Below are positions 26,187 through 34,453 of a stretch of DNA of 64,000 nt, one piece after another. A program made the translations under genes and the position numbers. Each line of letters starts with the position of its first letter. Position 1 is the first letter of the stretch. The stretch is from the NCBI RefSeq assembly GCF_032340315.1, contig NZ_CP135436.1, positions 1,199,501 to 1,263,500 on the forward strand. The letters run 5' to 3'. The notes under the pieces were generated by a model that saw only the letters and a list, made by a program, of their open reading frames with translations, did no database searches and was not told the origin of the DNA. Source of the DNA: Streptococcus sp. DTU_2020_1001019_1_SI_AUS_MUR_006 (lineage in GTDB: Bacteria > Bacillota > Bacilli > Lactobacillales > Streptococcaceae).

Positions 26187-26816
26187 ATGTTAGAGTTAAG
26201 AAATATCAGCAAAAAATTTGGAAAAAAAGAAATTTTATCCAATTTCAGTTTAACAATTCCTGAAAAGCAAATTTTGGCCATCGTTGGACCTTCTGGTGGT
26301 GGGAAGACTACCTTGCTTAGAATGTTAGCTGGACTAGAAACCATTGATTCAGGAGAGATTTTTTATAATGGAGAATCCCTACCTTTGGATGAACTTGAAA
26401 AGCGTCACTTGTTAGGTTTTGTCTTTCAAGATTTTCAGCTTTTTCCTCACTTATCCGTTATGGAGAACTTGATTTTGTCACCTATCAAGACTATGGGGAT
26501 GTCTGAAGCAGATGCTAAGAAGAAGGCAATCGACTTACTAACTCGTCTTGGGCTTGAAGCCCATGTGGATGCCTATCCTTATTCCTTGTCTGGTGGTCAA
26601 AAGCAACGGGTTGCCTTAGCACGTGCAATGATGATAGATCCAGAAGTGATTGGGTATGACGAACCAACTTCTGCTCTTGATCCAGAGTTGCGTCTCGAAG
26701 TTGAAAAACTGATTTTACAAAATCGAGACTTAGGTATGACTCAAATTGTCGTAACCCACGATCTCCAGTTTGCAGAGAATATCGCTGACCAGATTCTCAA
26801 AGTAGAGCCTAAGTAG
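26187..26816 (+). CDS. Amino-acid ABC transporter ATP-binding protein
   Basis: 209 residues: Walker A GPSGGGKTT near 34-42, Q-loop VFQDFQLF near 83, signature LSGGQKQRVALARA near 129-142, Walker B VIGYDEPTSALDPE near 153-166 and H-loop VVTHD near 188. This is a complete ATPase of the polar amino-acid (GlnQ-like) group. ATG 26187 follows TAGGAGG. It starts 10 bases after the permease stop and is followed after 9 bases by the binding protein. Confidence 0.95.
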   Translation: MLELRNISKKFGKKEILSNFSLTIPEKQILAIVGPSGGGKTTLLRMLAGLETIDSGEIFYNGESLPLDELEKRHLLGFVFQDFQLFPHLSVMENLILSPIKTMGMSEADAKKKAIDLLTRLGLEAHVDAYPYSLSGGQKQRVALARAMMIDPEVIGYDEPTSALDPELRLEVEKLILQNRDLGMTQIVVTHDLQFAENIADQILKVEPK

Positions 26817-26825
26817 GAGGTGTCT

Positions 26826-27668
26826 ATGAATCGAAAGAAAATCAGCCTTGTTTTGGTATTCTTTCTTGCTTTTTTCCTGGTAGGATGCACGCAAAAAGCT
26901 AGCAATCCTAAAGTAGATAATTGGGAAAAATACCAACAACAGGGAACAATTACTATCGGATTTGACAATACTTTTGTTCCTATGGGATTTGAAGAAAAGA
27001 ATGGGCAATATGTTGGATTTGATATTGATTTAGCCCAAGCTGTTTCTAAGAAACTTGGCTTTAAGGTCCAGTTTCAACCCATTGATTGGGATATGAAGGA
27101 AACAGAACTTCAAAACGGCACTATTGATGCAATTTGGAACGGCTATTCCGCAACAGATGAACGCCGTGAGAAGGTAGCCTTTACTATTCCTTATATGGAG
27201 AATCAGCAGGTTCTAGTCTCAAAAAAATCGCAAAATATTCAATCAGTGTCTAATATGGCAGGTAAGATTTTGGGAGCCCAAGCAGGTTCTTCTGGTTATC
27301 TAGACTTTGAAGCTCAGCCAGAACTCTTGAAAAACATTGTAAAAGACCAAAAGGCTAATCAGTATCAAAGTTTTAATGAAGCCTTGATTGACTTGCAAAA
27401 TGATCGGATTGATGCTCTTTTAATTGACCGTGTTTACGCTAATTATTATCTTAAAACGGAAGGGATTTTAGACCAGTATGAGATTTTCCCAGCTGGTTTT
27501 GAGAGTGAGTCTTTTGCAGTTGGAGTAAGACCAGCAGATAAGACCTTGTTAGCAAATTTGAATCAAGCTTTTGTAGAACTCTATCAAGAAGGTAAATTCC
27601 AAGAAATTAGCCAAAAATGGTTTGGTGAAGATATAGCAACAAGCCAAGTTAAAGGAAAAGAAAACTGA
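26826..27668 (+). CDS. Amino-acid ABC transporter substrate-binding lipoprotein
   Basis: 280 residues. A lysine-rich start and hydrophobic core end in the lipobox LVGC (Cys near residue 21), so it is lipid-anchored outside the membrane. GTITIGFDNTFVPMGFEEKNGQ and GFDIDLAQAVSKKLG are hallmarks of SBP_bac_3 proteins that bind glutamine, cystine or similar amino acids. The exact ligand cannot be read from the sequence. ATG 26826 follows TAGGAGG. A terminator closes the operon. Confidence 0.93.
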   Translation: MNRKKISLVLVFFLAFFLVGCTQKASNPKVDNWEKYQQQGTITIGFDNTFVPMGFEEKNGQYVGFDIDLAQAVSKKLGFKVQFQPIDWDMKETELQNGTIDAIWNGYSATDERREKVAFTIPYMENQQVLVSKKSQNIQSVSNMAGKILGAQAGSSGYLDFEAQPELLKNIVKDQKANQYQSFNEALIDLQNDRIDALLIDRVYANYYLKTEGILDQYEIFPAGFESESFAVGVRPADKTLLANLNQAFVELYQEGKFQEISQKWFGEDIATSQVKGKEN

Positions 27669-27692
27669 GACTCGCGTCTTGGTTTCTTTTTT
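27659..27692 (+). terminator. Terminator of the amino-acid ABC operon
   Basis: GAAAAC-tg-AGAC and GTCT-tg-GTTTC pair around TCGC, followed by seven T residues, starting within the last codons of the binding-protein gene. Confidence 0.88.
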
Positions 27693-27758
27693 TAGGGTGG
27701 AAATGAGTGCTTTTTTTACTAAAAAGTACTTGTGAATAGGCTTTTTAACTTGAAAATT

Positions 27759-27787
27759 TTGCAAAATCCCTAGAAAACCTGTAAAAT
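27759..27787 (+). promoter_or_regulatory. parE promoter
   Basis: TTGCAA, a 17-base spacer and TAAAAT. The GTG start of parE lies 30 bases downstream with AGGAGG between. Confidence 0.78.
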
Positions 27788-27816
27788 AGTAAAGATGAAC
27801 AAATAGGAGGTTCCTT

Positions 27817-29760
27817 GTGTCAAAAAAGGAAATCAATATTAACAATTATAATGATGATGCCATTCAGGTGCTAGAAGGGTTGGATGCGGTTCGGAAACGT
27901 CCAGGTATGTATATCGGATCGACTGACGGTGCTGGACTACATCACCTTGTTTGGGAAATTGTCGATAATGCGGTCGATGAAGCCCTGTCTGGTTTTGGCG
28001 ATCGTATTGATGTAACCATTAATAAAGACGGAAGTTTAACGGTTCAAGACCACGGACGTGGAATGCCGACTGGAATGCACGCTATGGGAATTCCAACGGT
28101 TGAGGTTATCTTTACCATCCTTCACGCCGGAGGGAAATTCGGTCAGGGTGGTTATAAGACATCAGGAGGTCTCCACGGGGTTGGATCTTCTGTCGTCAAT
28201 GCCCTCTCTAGTTGGCTCGAAGTAGAAATTACACGTGATGGGGCTGTTTACAAACAACGCTTTGAAAATGGTGGGAAGCCAGTAACAACTCTTGAAAAGG
28301 TTGGAACGGCACCTAAGTCTAAAACAGGTACCAAAGTGACCTTCATGCCGGATGCTAGTATCTTTTCCACGACAGACTTTAAGTACCATACCATTTCAGA
28401 GCGTCTCAATGAGTCAGCTTTTCTCTTGAAGAATGTAACCTTGTCATTAACGGATAAGCGAACAGATGAAGCAATTGAATTCCATTATGAGAACGGTGTG
28501 CAGGATTTTGTTTCTTACCTCAATGAAGACAAGGAAACCTTGACGCCTGTCCTATACTTTGAAGGGGAAGATAATGGTTTTCAAGTAGAAGTAGCCCTCC
28601 AGTATAATGATGGATTTTCAGATAACATCTTGTCCTTTGTTAATAACGTTCGTACCAAAGACGGTGGAACGCATGAGACAGGACTAAAGTCTGCTATTAC
28701 CAAAGTCATGAATGACTATGCGCGAAAAACTGGCCTTCTCAAAGAAAAAGATAAAAACCTAGAAGGTTCAGATTACCGTGAAGGATTAGCGGCAGTTCTT
28801 TCCATCTTGGTTCCTGAAGAACATCTTCAGTTTGAAGGACAGACCAAGGATAAATTGGGAAGTCCCCTTGCTCGTCCCGTTGTAGATGGGATTGTAGCTG
28901 ATAAGTTGACCTTCTTCCTCATGGAAAATGGGGAGTTGGCTTCTAATCTGATTCGTAAGGCTATCAAGGCGCGTGATGCCCGTGAAGCAGCACGTAAAGC
29001 GCGTGATGAGAGCCGTAATGGTAAGAAAAATAAGAAAGACAAGGGCTTGCTTTCAGGTAAATTAACCCCAGCCCAGTCTAAAAATCCTGCTAAGAACGAA
29101 CTCTATTTGGTCGAGGGGGATTCTGCCGGTGGTTCTGCTAAGCAAGGACGTGACCGCAAGTTCCAGGCTATCTTGCCTCTTCGTGGTAAGGTCATTAATA
29201 CAGCCAAGGCCAAGATGGCAGATATCCTCAAAAATGAGGAAATCAACACCATGATTTATACCATTGGTGCTGGTGTAGGAGCAGACTTTTCCCTTGAAGA
29301 TGCTAACTATGATAAGATCATTATCATGACCGATGCGGACACCGATGGTGCCCACATTCAAACCCTTCTCTTAACCTTCTTTTATCGCTACATGCGTCCA
29401 CTAGTCGAGGCAGGACATGTCTATATCGCCCTTCCGCCTCTTTACAAGATGTCCAAAGGTAAAGGAAAGAAAGAAGAAGTGGCCTACGCTTGGACGGATG
29501 GCGAGCTAGAAGAACTTCGCAAGCAGTTCGGTAAAGGTGCTACCCTTCAACGCTACAAGGGTCTTGGTGAAATGAATGCAGACCAGCTCTGGGAAACAAC
29601 CATGAACCCAGAAACTCGTACCCTCATTCGTGTCACGATTGAAGACTTAGCACGCGCAGAACGTCGTGTCAATGTCCTCATGGGTGATAAGGTTGAACCA
29701 CGCCGTAAGTGGATCGAAGACAATGTCAAGTTTACGCTGGAGGAGAGTACTGTTTTCTGA
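27817..29760 (+). CDS. parE: DNA topoisomerase IV subunit B
   Basis: ATPase subunit of topoisomerase IV, which unlinks daughter chromosomes. GHKL ATPase motifs (EIVDNAVDEALSGF near residue 47, GGLHGVGSSVVNAL near 117) are followed by the transducer and the TOPRIM domain with EGDSAGGSAKQGRDR near 433 and DADTDGAHI. The GTG start after AGGAGG matches the conserved N-terminus MSKKEININNYND. Residues linked to quinolone resistance in pneumococci are unaltered (Asp435 and Ile460). The stop overlaps the start of the next gene (TGATG). Confidence 0.98.
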   Translation: MSKKEININNYNDDAIQVLEGLDAVRKRPGMYIGSTDGAGLHHLVWEIVDNAVDEALSGFGDRIDVTINKDGSLTVQDHGRGMPTGMHAMGIPTVEVIFTILHAGGKFGQGGYKTSGGLHGVGSSVVNALSSWLEVEITRDGAVYKQRFENGGKPVTTLEKVGTAPKSKTGTKVTFMPDASIFSTTDFKYHTISERLNESAFLLKNVTLSLTDKRTDEAIEFHYENGVQDFVSYLNEDKETLTPVLYFEGEDNGFQVEVALQYNDGFSDNILSFVNNVRTKDGGTHETGLKSAITKVMNDYARKTGLLKEKDKNLEGSDYREGLAAVLSILVPEEHLQFEGQTKDKLGSPLARPVVDGIVADKLTFFLMENGELASNLIRKAIKARDAREAARKARDESRNGKKNKKDKGLLSGKLTPAQSKNPAKNELYLVEGDSAGGSAKQGRDRKFQAILPLRGKVINTAKAKMADILKNEEINTMIYTIGAGVGADFSLEDANYDKIIIMTDADTDGAHIQTLLLTFFYRYMRPLVEAGHVYIALPPLYKMSKGKGKKEEVAYAWTDGELEELRKQFGKGATLQRYKGLGEMNADQLWETTMNPETRTLIRVTIEDLARAERRVNVLMGDKVEPRRKWIEDNVKFTLEESTVF

Positions 29761-30551
29761 TGGTTAGAAAAAATTATTTTGAAATCTTAGATGGTATGAA
29801 TTTTAACCCGAGCACGGAATTTGATAATCTCTGTATTTTGTTATCGAATGGATTGTTAGAGGAACTAAATCATAAATTTCTTAATTATCAAAATCGTAGA
29901 ACTTTTATAGATTTTGATGAGTTCTTAAAGTTTTGCTTATCTCAAGCGGATAATGAATTAGAAAAAATTTTTATTTTTGCTGAGCTTTTAAATGATATGT
30001 TGTCGATTATAAACCCGAGTCATCCCTTTTTAAGGAATGATGTGTATGCTGTTAGAGAAAATATCAACAGAGTTCTAGAATTATCGAATCATGAGTTTCT
30101 TACTTTAGGAAGTGGTCGTCAAATCATCGTTGAAAAGAATGTTTATGCCTCAGAAGTTTCTCAGATTGTATCTGAAACGAGTATTCAAGATGCGATAAAG
30201 GTTTTAGAATATAATCATTTTGCAAATAAAGGAAATGTTCAGCGTAAGAAAGAAATACTTATTTCTTTAGCGAACTACCTTGAGCCATTAAGAAAAGAAC
30301 TGAATAATTCTGAGGAATTAAAGGAGGTGTTCAAGGTTAATAATCAAAAGATTATTGCGTTTGAAAAGCTTTTTGAAATGTATAATAATTTTGGGCTAAG
30401 ACATAACAATGCTAAACAATATCATCTTGATATGACTAATGAGAAACTAGAACAATGGTACGATAATATCTACACTTCATCCTTGTTTGTTATTCTGGGC
30501 TTGGATGAAGCTAGAATTTTGTCGAAATTAAAAACTTTGAGAGAAGGATAG
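29760..30551 (+). CDS. Uncharacterised AT-rich protein coupled to parE
   Basis: 263 residues of a soluble, largely helical protein. The ATG shares a base with the parE stop (TGATG) and uses the end of parE for its ribosome binding site (GGAGGAGAG in the last codons). Composition is clearly more AT-rich than parE or parC, suggesting acquisition. The C-terminal part (FGLRHNNAKQYH, then a Tyr/Trp-rich helix, near 217-250) recalls HEPN-like ends of abortive-infection proteins, but the Arg-to-His spacing is longer than the usual RX4-6H. I do not recognise a family with confidence. Confidence 0.75.
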   Translation: MVRKNYFEILDGMNFNPSTEFDNLCILLSNGLLEELNHKFLNYQNRRTFIDFDEFLKFCLSQADNELEKIFIFAELLNDMLSIINPSHPFLRNDVYAVRENINRVLELSNHEFLTLGSGRQIIVEKNVYASEVSQIVSETSIQDAIKVLEYNHFANKGNVQRKKEILISLANYLEPLRKELNNSEELKEVFKVNNQKIIAFEKLFEMYNNFGLRHNNAKQYHLDMTNEKLEQWYDNIYTSSLFVILGLDEARILSKLKTLREG

Positions 30552-30638
30552 CTAAATCTTTTATAATTGATTAACTATTTTAACTTGAGAAATAGTATGC
30601 TAATATACAGGATTATCAAATGAAAAACAGGTATCCCC

Positions 30639-31457
30639 ATGAGAACTGAACCCCAAATGCTTGATTTAATTTTTCAAACCGCAAAAGTGCTCCAAGTCAA
30701 CGCTGTCGCCATGTCTGGTTCACGGACAAATCCAAAAGCACCAAAAGATGAGTTTCAGGATTACGACGTGATCTATGTCGTGGACGACTTAGATAATCTG
30801 ACGAGTGACCTTTCTTGGTTAGACCAGTTTGGCACTCGTATCATTGAGCAGCATAATGTCCTAGGCAACCGTCGCCTCTATCTCATGCTCTTTGAAGATG
30901 GCAATCGGATTGATTTGACCCTCTGTCCTACGGAGTACATTCAAGAGTGGGTGGATAGTGAAGCTGATTATACAGTTTTGAAAGATGAGAAAGGCTTGTT
31001 TGTGCCCTATTCTCCAAATCCTCAACGTTACTGGACAAGCTCAGCTAGTGCGATAGAGTTTGACAAAGCCTGCAATGAATTTTGGTGGGTGTCAGCTTAC
31101 GTGGTCAAGGGAATCTGTCGCAAGCAAGTCTTCTATGCGACTGACCATTTCTACGGTATTTGTCAACAAGAACTCCTAAAGATCTCGGCTTGGCAGGTAG
31201 CAAGTGATAGGGGGGCTGTCGACATCGGCAAGAACTACAAGTATCTCTTTAACTATTTGTCTGCTGAGAAGGAGAAGGAATTCTCTGCTCTTCTTGATTT
31301 CTCAAGTTTAGACAAAATCACTCAGTCTTTATTAGCAACCATGGAATTTTTCCACCAAGAAGCTCAATATCTTGCTAACAAGATGGGCTTTGAATACGAT
31401 AGGGAAGTAGCTGAGAAGATGGTTAAGTATGCTGAGGAAAAGCTTCCTGATTACTAA
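30639..31457 (+). CDS. Aminoglycoside 6-adenylyltransferase-like protein
   Basis: 272 residues of the ANT(6)/AadE family, which adenylates streptomycin at O-6. MRTEPQMLDLIFQTAK, the nucleotidyltransferase motif AMSGSRTNPKAPKDEFQDYDVIYVV (near 23-47, with the metal-binding Asp pair) and GNRIDLTLCP near 89 are family-typical. The length is close to that of known enzymes. A gene of this kind between parE and parC is a known mark of viridans streptococci and of pneumococci that received their topoisomerase genes. The ribosome binding site is weak, so natural expression and resistance are uncertain. Confidence 0.9.
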   Translation: MRTEPQMLDLIFQTAKVLQVNAVAMSGSRTNPKAPKDEFQDYDVIYVVDDLDNLTSDLSWLDQFGTRIIEQHNVLGNRRLYLMLFEDGNRIDLTLCPTEYIQEWVDSEADYTVLKDEKGLFVPYSPNPQRYWTSSASAIEFDKACNEFWWVSAYVVKGICRKQVFYATDHFYGICQQELLKISAWQVASDRGAVDIGKNYKYLFNYLSAEKEKEFSALLDFSSLDKITQSLLATMEFFHQEAQYLANKMGFEYDREVAEKMVKYAEEKLPDY

Positions 31458-31492
31458 GAAAATAAAGAACTCTATTTAACAATTTAAACTAC

Positions 31493-31644
31493 AGAAAGGA
31501 TAGTTTAGTTATATAAAGTAACTGAACACGGGACTAATTTCTTATGAAAAAAGATAAATCGTCTTGGGTTCATCGAACCCTGCATCGATTTCCTATTTTT
31601 CTACAGAAATTTTCGACAGGCCGAATCGTCCCTTTGTATCTTAT
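31493..31644 (+). ncRNA. Structured leader RNA motif, copy C (upstream of parC)
   Basis: Third copy of the leader found twice before deoD. AGAAAGGATA is followed by hairpin GTTTAGTTA/TAACTGAAC (31503-31511 with 31519-31527), a CTAATTTCT box, AAAAAAGATA, and stem AAATCG/CGATTT (31556-31561 with 31586-31591) around GGGTTC-atc-GAACCC. Then come CCTATTTTTCTAC and CCTTTGTATCTTATATG, ending in the parC start. Compared with copies A and B, every stem has different bases but still pairs. Confidence 0.72.
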
Positions 31645-34125
31645 ATGAGTAATATCCAAAATATGTCCTTGGAGGACATCATGGGAGAGCGCTTTGGTCG
31701 CTACTCCAAATACATCATTCAAGACCGGGCTTTGCCAGACATTCGGGATGGATTGAAGCCGGTTCAACGCCGTATTCTTTATTCGATGAATAAGGATGGC
31801 AATACTTTTGATAAGAGCTACCGTAAGTCTGCTAAGTCTGTTGGTAACATCATGGGGAATTTCCATCCACACGGGGATTCTTCTATCTATGATGCTATGG
31901 TTCGTATGTCTCAGGACTGGAAAAATCGTGAGATTCTAGTTGAAATGCATGGGAATAACGGTTCTATGGACGGAGATCCGCCTGCGGCTATGCGTTATAC
32001 TGAAGCACGTTTGTCAGAGATTGCAGGCTATCTCCTTCAGGATATCGAGAAAAAGACAGTTCCTTTTGCTTGGAACTTTGACGATACGGAGAAAGAACCA
32101 ACTGTCTTACCAGCAGCCTTTCCAAACCTCTTAGTCAATGGTTCGACTGGGATTTCGGCTGGATATGCCACAGATATTCCACCGCATAATTTGGCTGAAG
32201 TTATCGATGCGACAGTCTACATGATTGATCACCCAACTGCCAAGGTTGATAAGTTGATGGAATTCTTGCCTGGACCAGATTTCCCGACAGGAGCTATCAT
32301 CCAAGGCCGAGACGAAATCAAAAAGGCCTATGAAACTGGTAAAGGGCGCGTGGTTGTTCGTTCCAAGACTGAAATTGAGAAGCTAAAAGGTGGTAAGGAA
32401 CAAATCGTTATCACTGAGATTCCTTATGAGATTAATAAGGCTAACTTGGTCAAGAAAATTGATGAAGTTCGTGTCAATAACAAGGTAGCAGGTATCGCTG
32501 AGGTTCGTGATGAGTCCGACCGTGACGGTCTTCGCATTGCTATCGAACTCAAGAAAGATGCGAACACTGAGCTTGTTCTTAACTATCTTTTCAAGTATAC
32601 TGACTTGCAAATCAATTACAACTTCAACATGGTTGCGATTGATAATTTTACGCCTCGTCAGGTTGGAATTGTGCCAATCTTGTCTAGCTATATTGCTCAC
32701 CGTCGTGAAGTGATCTTGGCGCGTTCTCGCTTTGACAAGGAAAAGGCTGAAAAACGTCTCCATATCGTGGAAGGTTTGATTCGCGTCATCTCTATCTTGG
32801 ACGAAGTCATTGCCCTTATCCGTGCTTCTGAGAACAAGGCTGATGCCAAGGAAAACCTCAAGGTCAGCTATGATTTTACAGAAGAACAGGCTGAGGCCAT
32901 TGTTACCTTGCAATTGTATCGTTTGACCAATACAGACGTGGTTGTCTTGCAAGAAGAAGAAGCTGAACTACGTGAAAAGATTGCTATGCTGGCGGCTATC
33001 ATCGGTGACGAACGAACCATGTACAATCTCATGAAGAAAGAACTCCGTGAAGTCAAGAAGAAATTTGCGACTCCACGTTTGAGTACTTTAGAAGATACAG
33101 CTAAAGTCATTGAGATTGATACAGCTAGTCTTATCGCTGAAGAAGATACTTACGTCAGCGTGACTAAGGCTGGCTATATCAAGCGTACTAGCCCTCGTTC
33201 TTTCTCAGCTTCAACGTTAGAGGAAATTGGTAAACGGGATGACGATCGATTACTCTTTGTTCAATCTGTCAAAACTACTCAGCACCTCTTAATCTTTACA
33301 ACGCTTGGAAATGTCATTTACAGACCAGTCCATGAGTTAGCAGATATACGTTGGAAGGATATCGGAGAGCATTTGAGCCAGTCTATTACAAACTTTGAAA
33401 CCAATGAAGAAGTGATCTATGTAGAAGTTGTGGATCAGTTTGATGATGCGACGACCTACTTTGCAGCGACTCGCCTTGGTCAAATCAAACGTGTTGAACG
33501 CAAAGAATTCTCTCCATGGAGAACCTATCGCTCTAAGTCTGTCAAATATGCTAAGTTGAAAGATGATACTGACCAGATTGTAGCAGTAGCTCCGATTAAA
33601 TTGGATGATGTTCTGTTGATTAGTCGAAACGGTTATGCCCTCCGCTTTAACATAGAAGAGGTTCCAGTCATCGGTGCCAAAGCTGCAGGTGTCAGAGCCA
33701 TGAATCTCAAAGCAGATGATGTGATACAAGCAGCCTTTATCTGCAACACCTCATCCTTCTATCTTTTGACGCATCGTGGCAGTCTTAAGCGTGTTTCGAT
33801 CGAGGAAATTCCAGCAACCAGCCGTGCCAATCGCGGTCTTCAAGTTCTTAGAGAATTGAAGAGTAAACCACATCGCGTCTTTTCGGCTGGAGCGGTCTCA
33901 GAACAAGGATTTGTTGGAGATCTCTTTAGTACAGAAGTAGAAGACGGAGAACAAACTCTAGTTGTTCAGTCAAATAAGGGAACCATTTACGAATCAATCC
34001 TCCAAGATTTGAATCTATCGGAGCGCACTAGCAATGGAAGCTTCATTTCAGATAGCATTTCTGATGAAGAAGTTTTTGATACTTATCTTCAGGAAGCTTA
34101 TACAGAACTTGAATCTAAGAAATGA
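31645..34125 (+). CDS. parC: DNA topoisomerase IV subunit A
   Basis: DNA-cleaving subunit of topoisomerase IV. The winged-helix domain carries the active Tyr118 in AAMRYTEARLSEIAG. The quinolone pocket HPHGDSSIYDAM has wild-type Ser79 and Asp83, and Lys137 is unchanged. Gly52 and Asp91 are present, variants seen as polymorphisms rather than resistance changes. The GyrA-like C-terminal repeats follow. Protein similarity starts at ATG 31645; the 27 upstream in-frame codons belong to the leader RNA. No Shine-Dalgarno precedes this ATG. Confidence 0.97.
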   Translation: MSNIQNMSLEDIMGERFGRYSKYIIQDRALPDIRDGLKPVQRRILYSMNKDGNTFDKSYRKSAKSVGNIMGNFHPHGDSSIYDAMVRMSQDWKNREILVEMHGNNGSMDGDPPAAMRYTEARLSEIAGYLLQDIEKKTVPFAWNFDDTEKEPTVLPAAFPNLLVNGSTGISAGYATDIPPHNLAEVIDATVYMIDHPTAKVDKLMEFLPGPDFPTGAIIQGRDEIKKAYETGKGRVVVRSKTEIEKLKGGKEQIVITEIPYEINKANLVKKIDEVRVNNKVAGIAEVRDESDRDGLRIAIELKKDANTELVLNYLFKYTDLQINYNFNMVAIDNFTPRQVGIVPILSSYIAHRREVILARSRFDKEKAEKRLHIVEGLIRVISILDEVIALIRASENKADAKENLKVSYDFTEEQAEAIVTLQLYRLTNTDVVVLQEEEAELREKIAMLAAIIGDERTMYNLMKKELREVKKKFATPRLSTLEDTAKVIEIDTASLIAEEDTYVSVTKAGYIKRTSPRSFSASTLEEIGKRDDDRLLFVQSVKTTQHLLIFTTLGNVIYRPVHELADIRWKDIGEHLSQSITNFETNEEVIYVEVVDQFDDATTYFAATRLGQIKRVERKEFSPWRTYRSKSVKYAKLKDDTDQIVAVAPIKLDDVLLISRNGYALRFNIEEVPVIGAKAAGVRAMNLKADDVIQAAFICNTSSFYLLTHRGSLKRVSIEEIPATSRANRGLQVLRELKSKPHRVFSAGAVSEQGFVGDLFSTEVEDGEQTLVVQSNKGTIYESILQDLNLSERTSNGSFISDSISDEEVFDTYLQEAYTELESKK

Positions 34126-34202
34126 TAAAAAACAATGAAAAGCTTTTCATTAAGAAATTTCTTAAGCTATAGATTTAAGAGTTGAATTTGATTATATATA
34201 CA

Positions 34203-34258
34203 AAAACGAACAGTGATGATTCCCAACTGATAGGGACTTAATCCTGTTCGTTTTCTTA
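34203..34258 (+). terminator. Large hairpin after parC
   Basis: AAAACGAACAG (34203-34213) pairs perfectly with CTGTTCGTTTT (34244-34254) across a 30-base loop that holds a CCC/GGG pair, followed by a T-rich tract. A weaker GAAAAGCTTTTC hairpin lies at 34138-34149, directly after parC. The remainder of 34126-34350 shows no gene. The perfect stem and large loop could also be the 3' end of a small RNA. Confidence 0.75.
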
Positions 34259-34352
34259 TTTTCATTGGTATAGACCACCTGTTGTTTAATTGTGAAATTA
34301 TTAATATGTGGTCAATTATTCAAGCTAGATTAATAAAAAAATAATATTTTTT

Positions 34353-34367
34353 AAGAAAACGATTGCA
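34353..34367. promoter_or_regulatory. Possible CcpA cre box at the lectinolysin promoter
   Basis: AAGAAAACGATTGCA fits the cre consensus WTGNAANCGNWNNCW at all but the second position, and overlaps the -35 hexamer of the toxin promoter. Catabolite repression of the toxin would follow if CcpA binds. Confidence 0.5.
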
Positions 34368-34391
34368 TCACATCTGTTTTTATGTTATACT
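34363..34391 (+). promoter_or_regulatory. Promoter of the lectinolysin gene
   Basis: TTGCAT, a 17-base spacer and TATACT. The 5' leader of about 55 bases contains TTCAAGAAA twice (34400-34408 and 34414-34422), 14 bases apart. Confidence 0.75.
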
Positions 34392-34453
34392 AATATCGTT
34401 TCAAGAAAGCGCGTTCAAGAAATGTAGTTTGATTAATCTAAAAGGAGTTTTGT

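Noticed and set aside
29760..31644. Type III toxin-antitoxin (ToxIN/AbiQ-like) made of the AT-rich gene and the leader repeats
   Set aside because: The protein shows no ToxN-like features, the leader copies are far longer than ToxI repeats, and two of them are 20 kb away at deoD.
31564..31644. N-terminal extension of ParC by 27 residues
   Set aside because: The extension translates the leader RNA, starts with TTG without a ribosome binding site, and known ParC begins MSNIQNMSLE.
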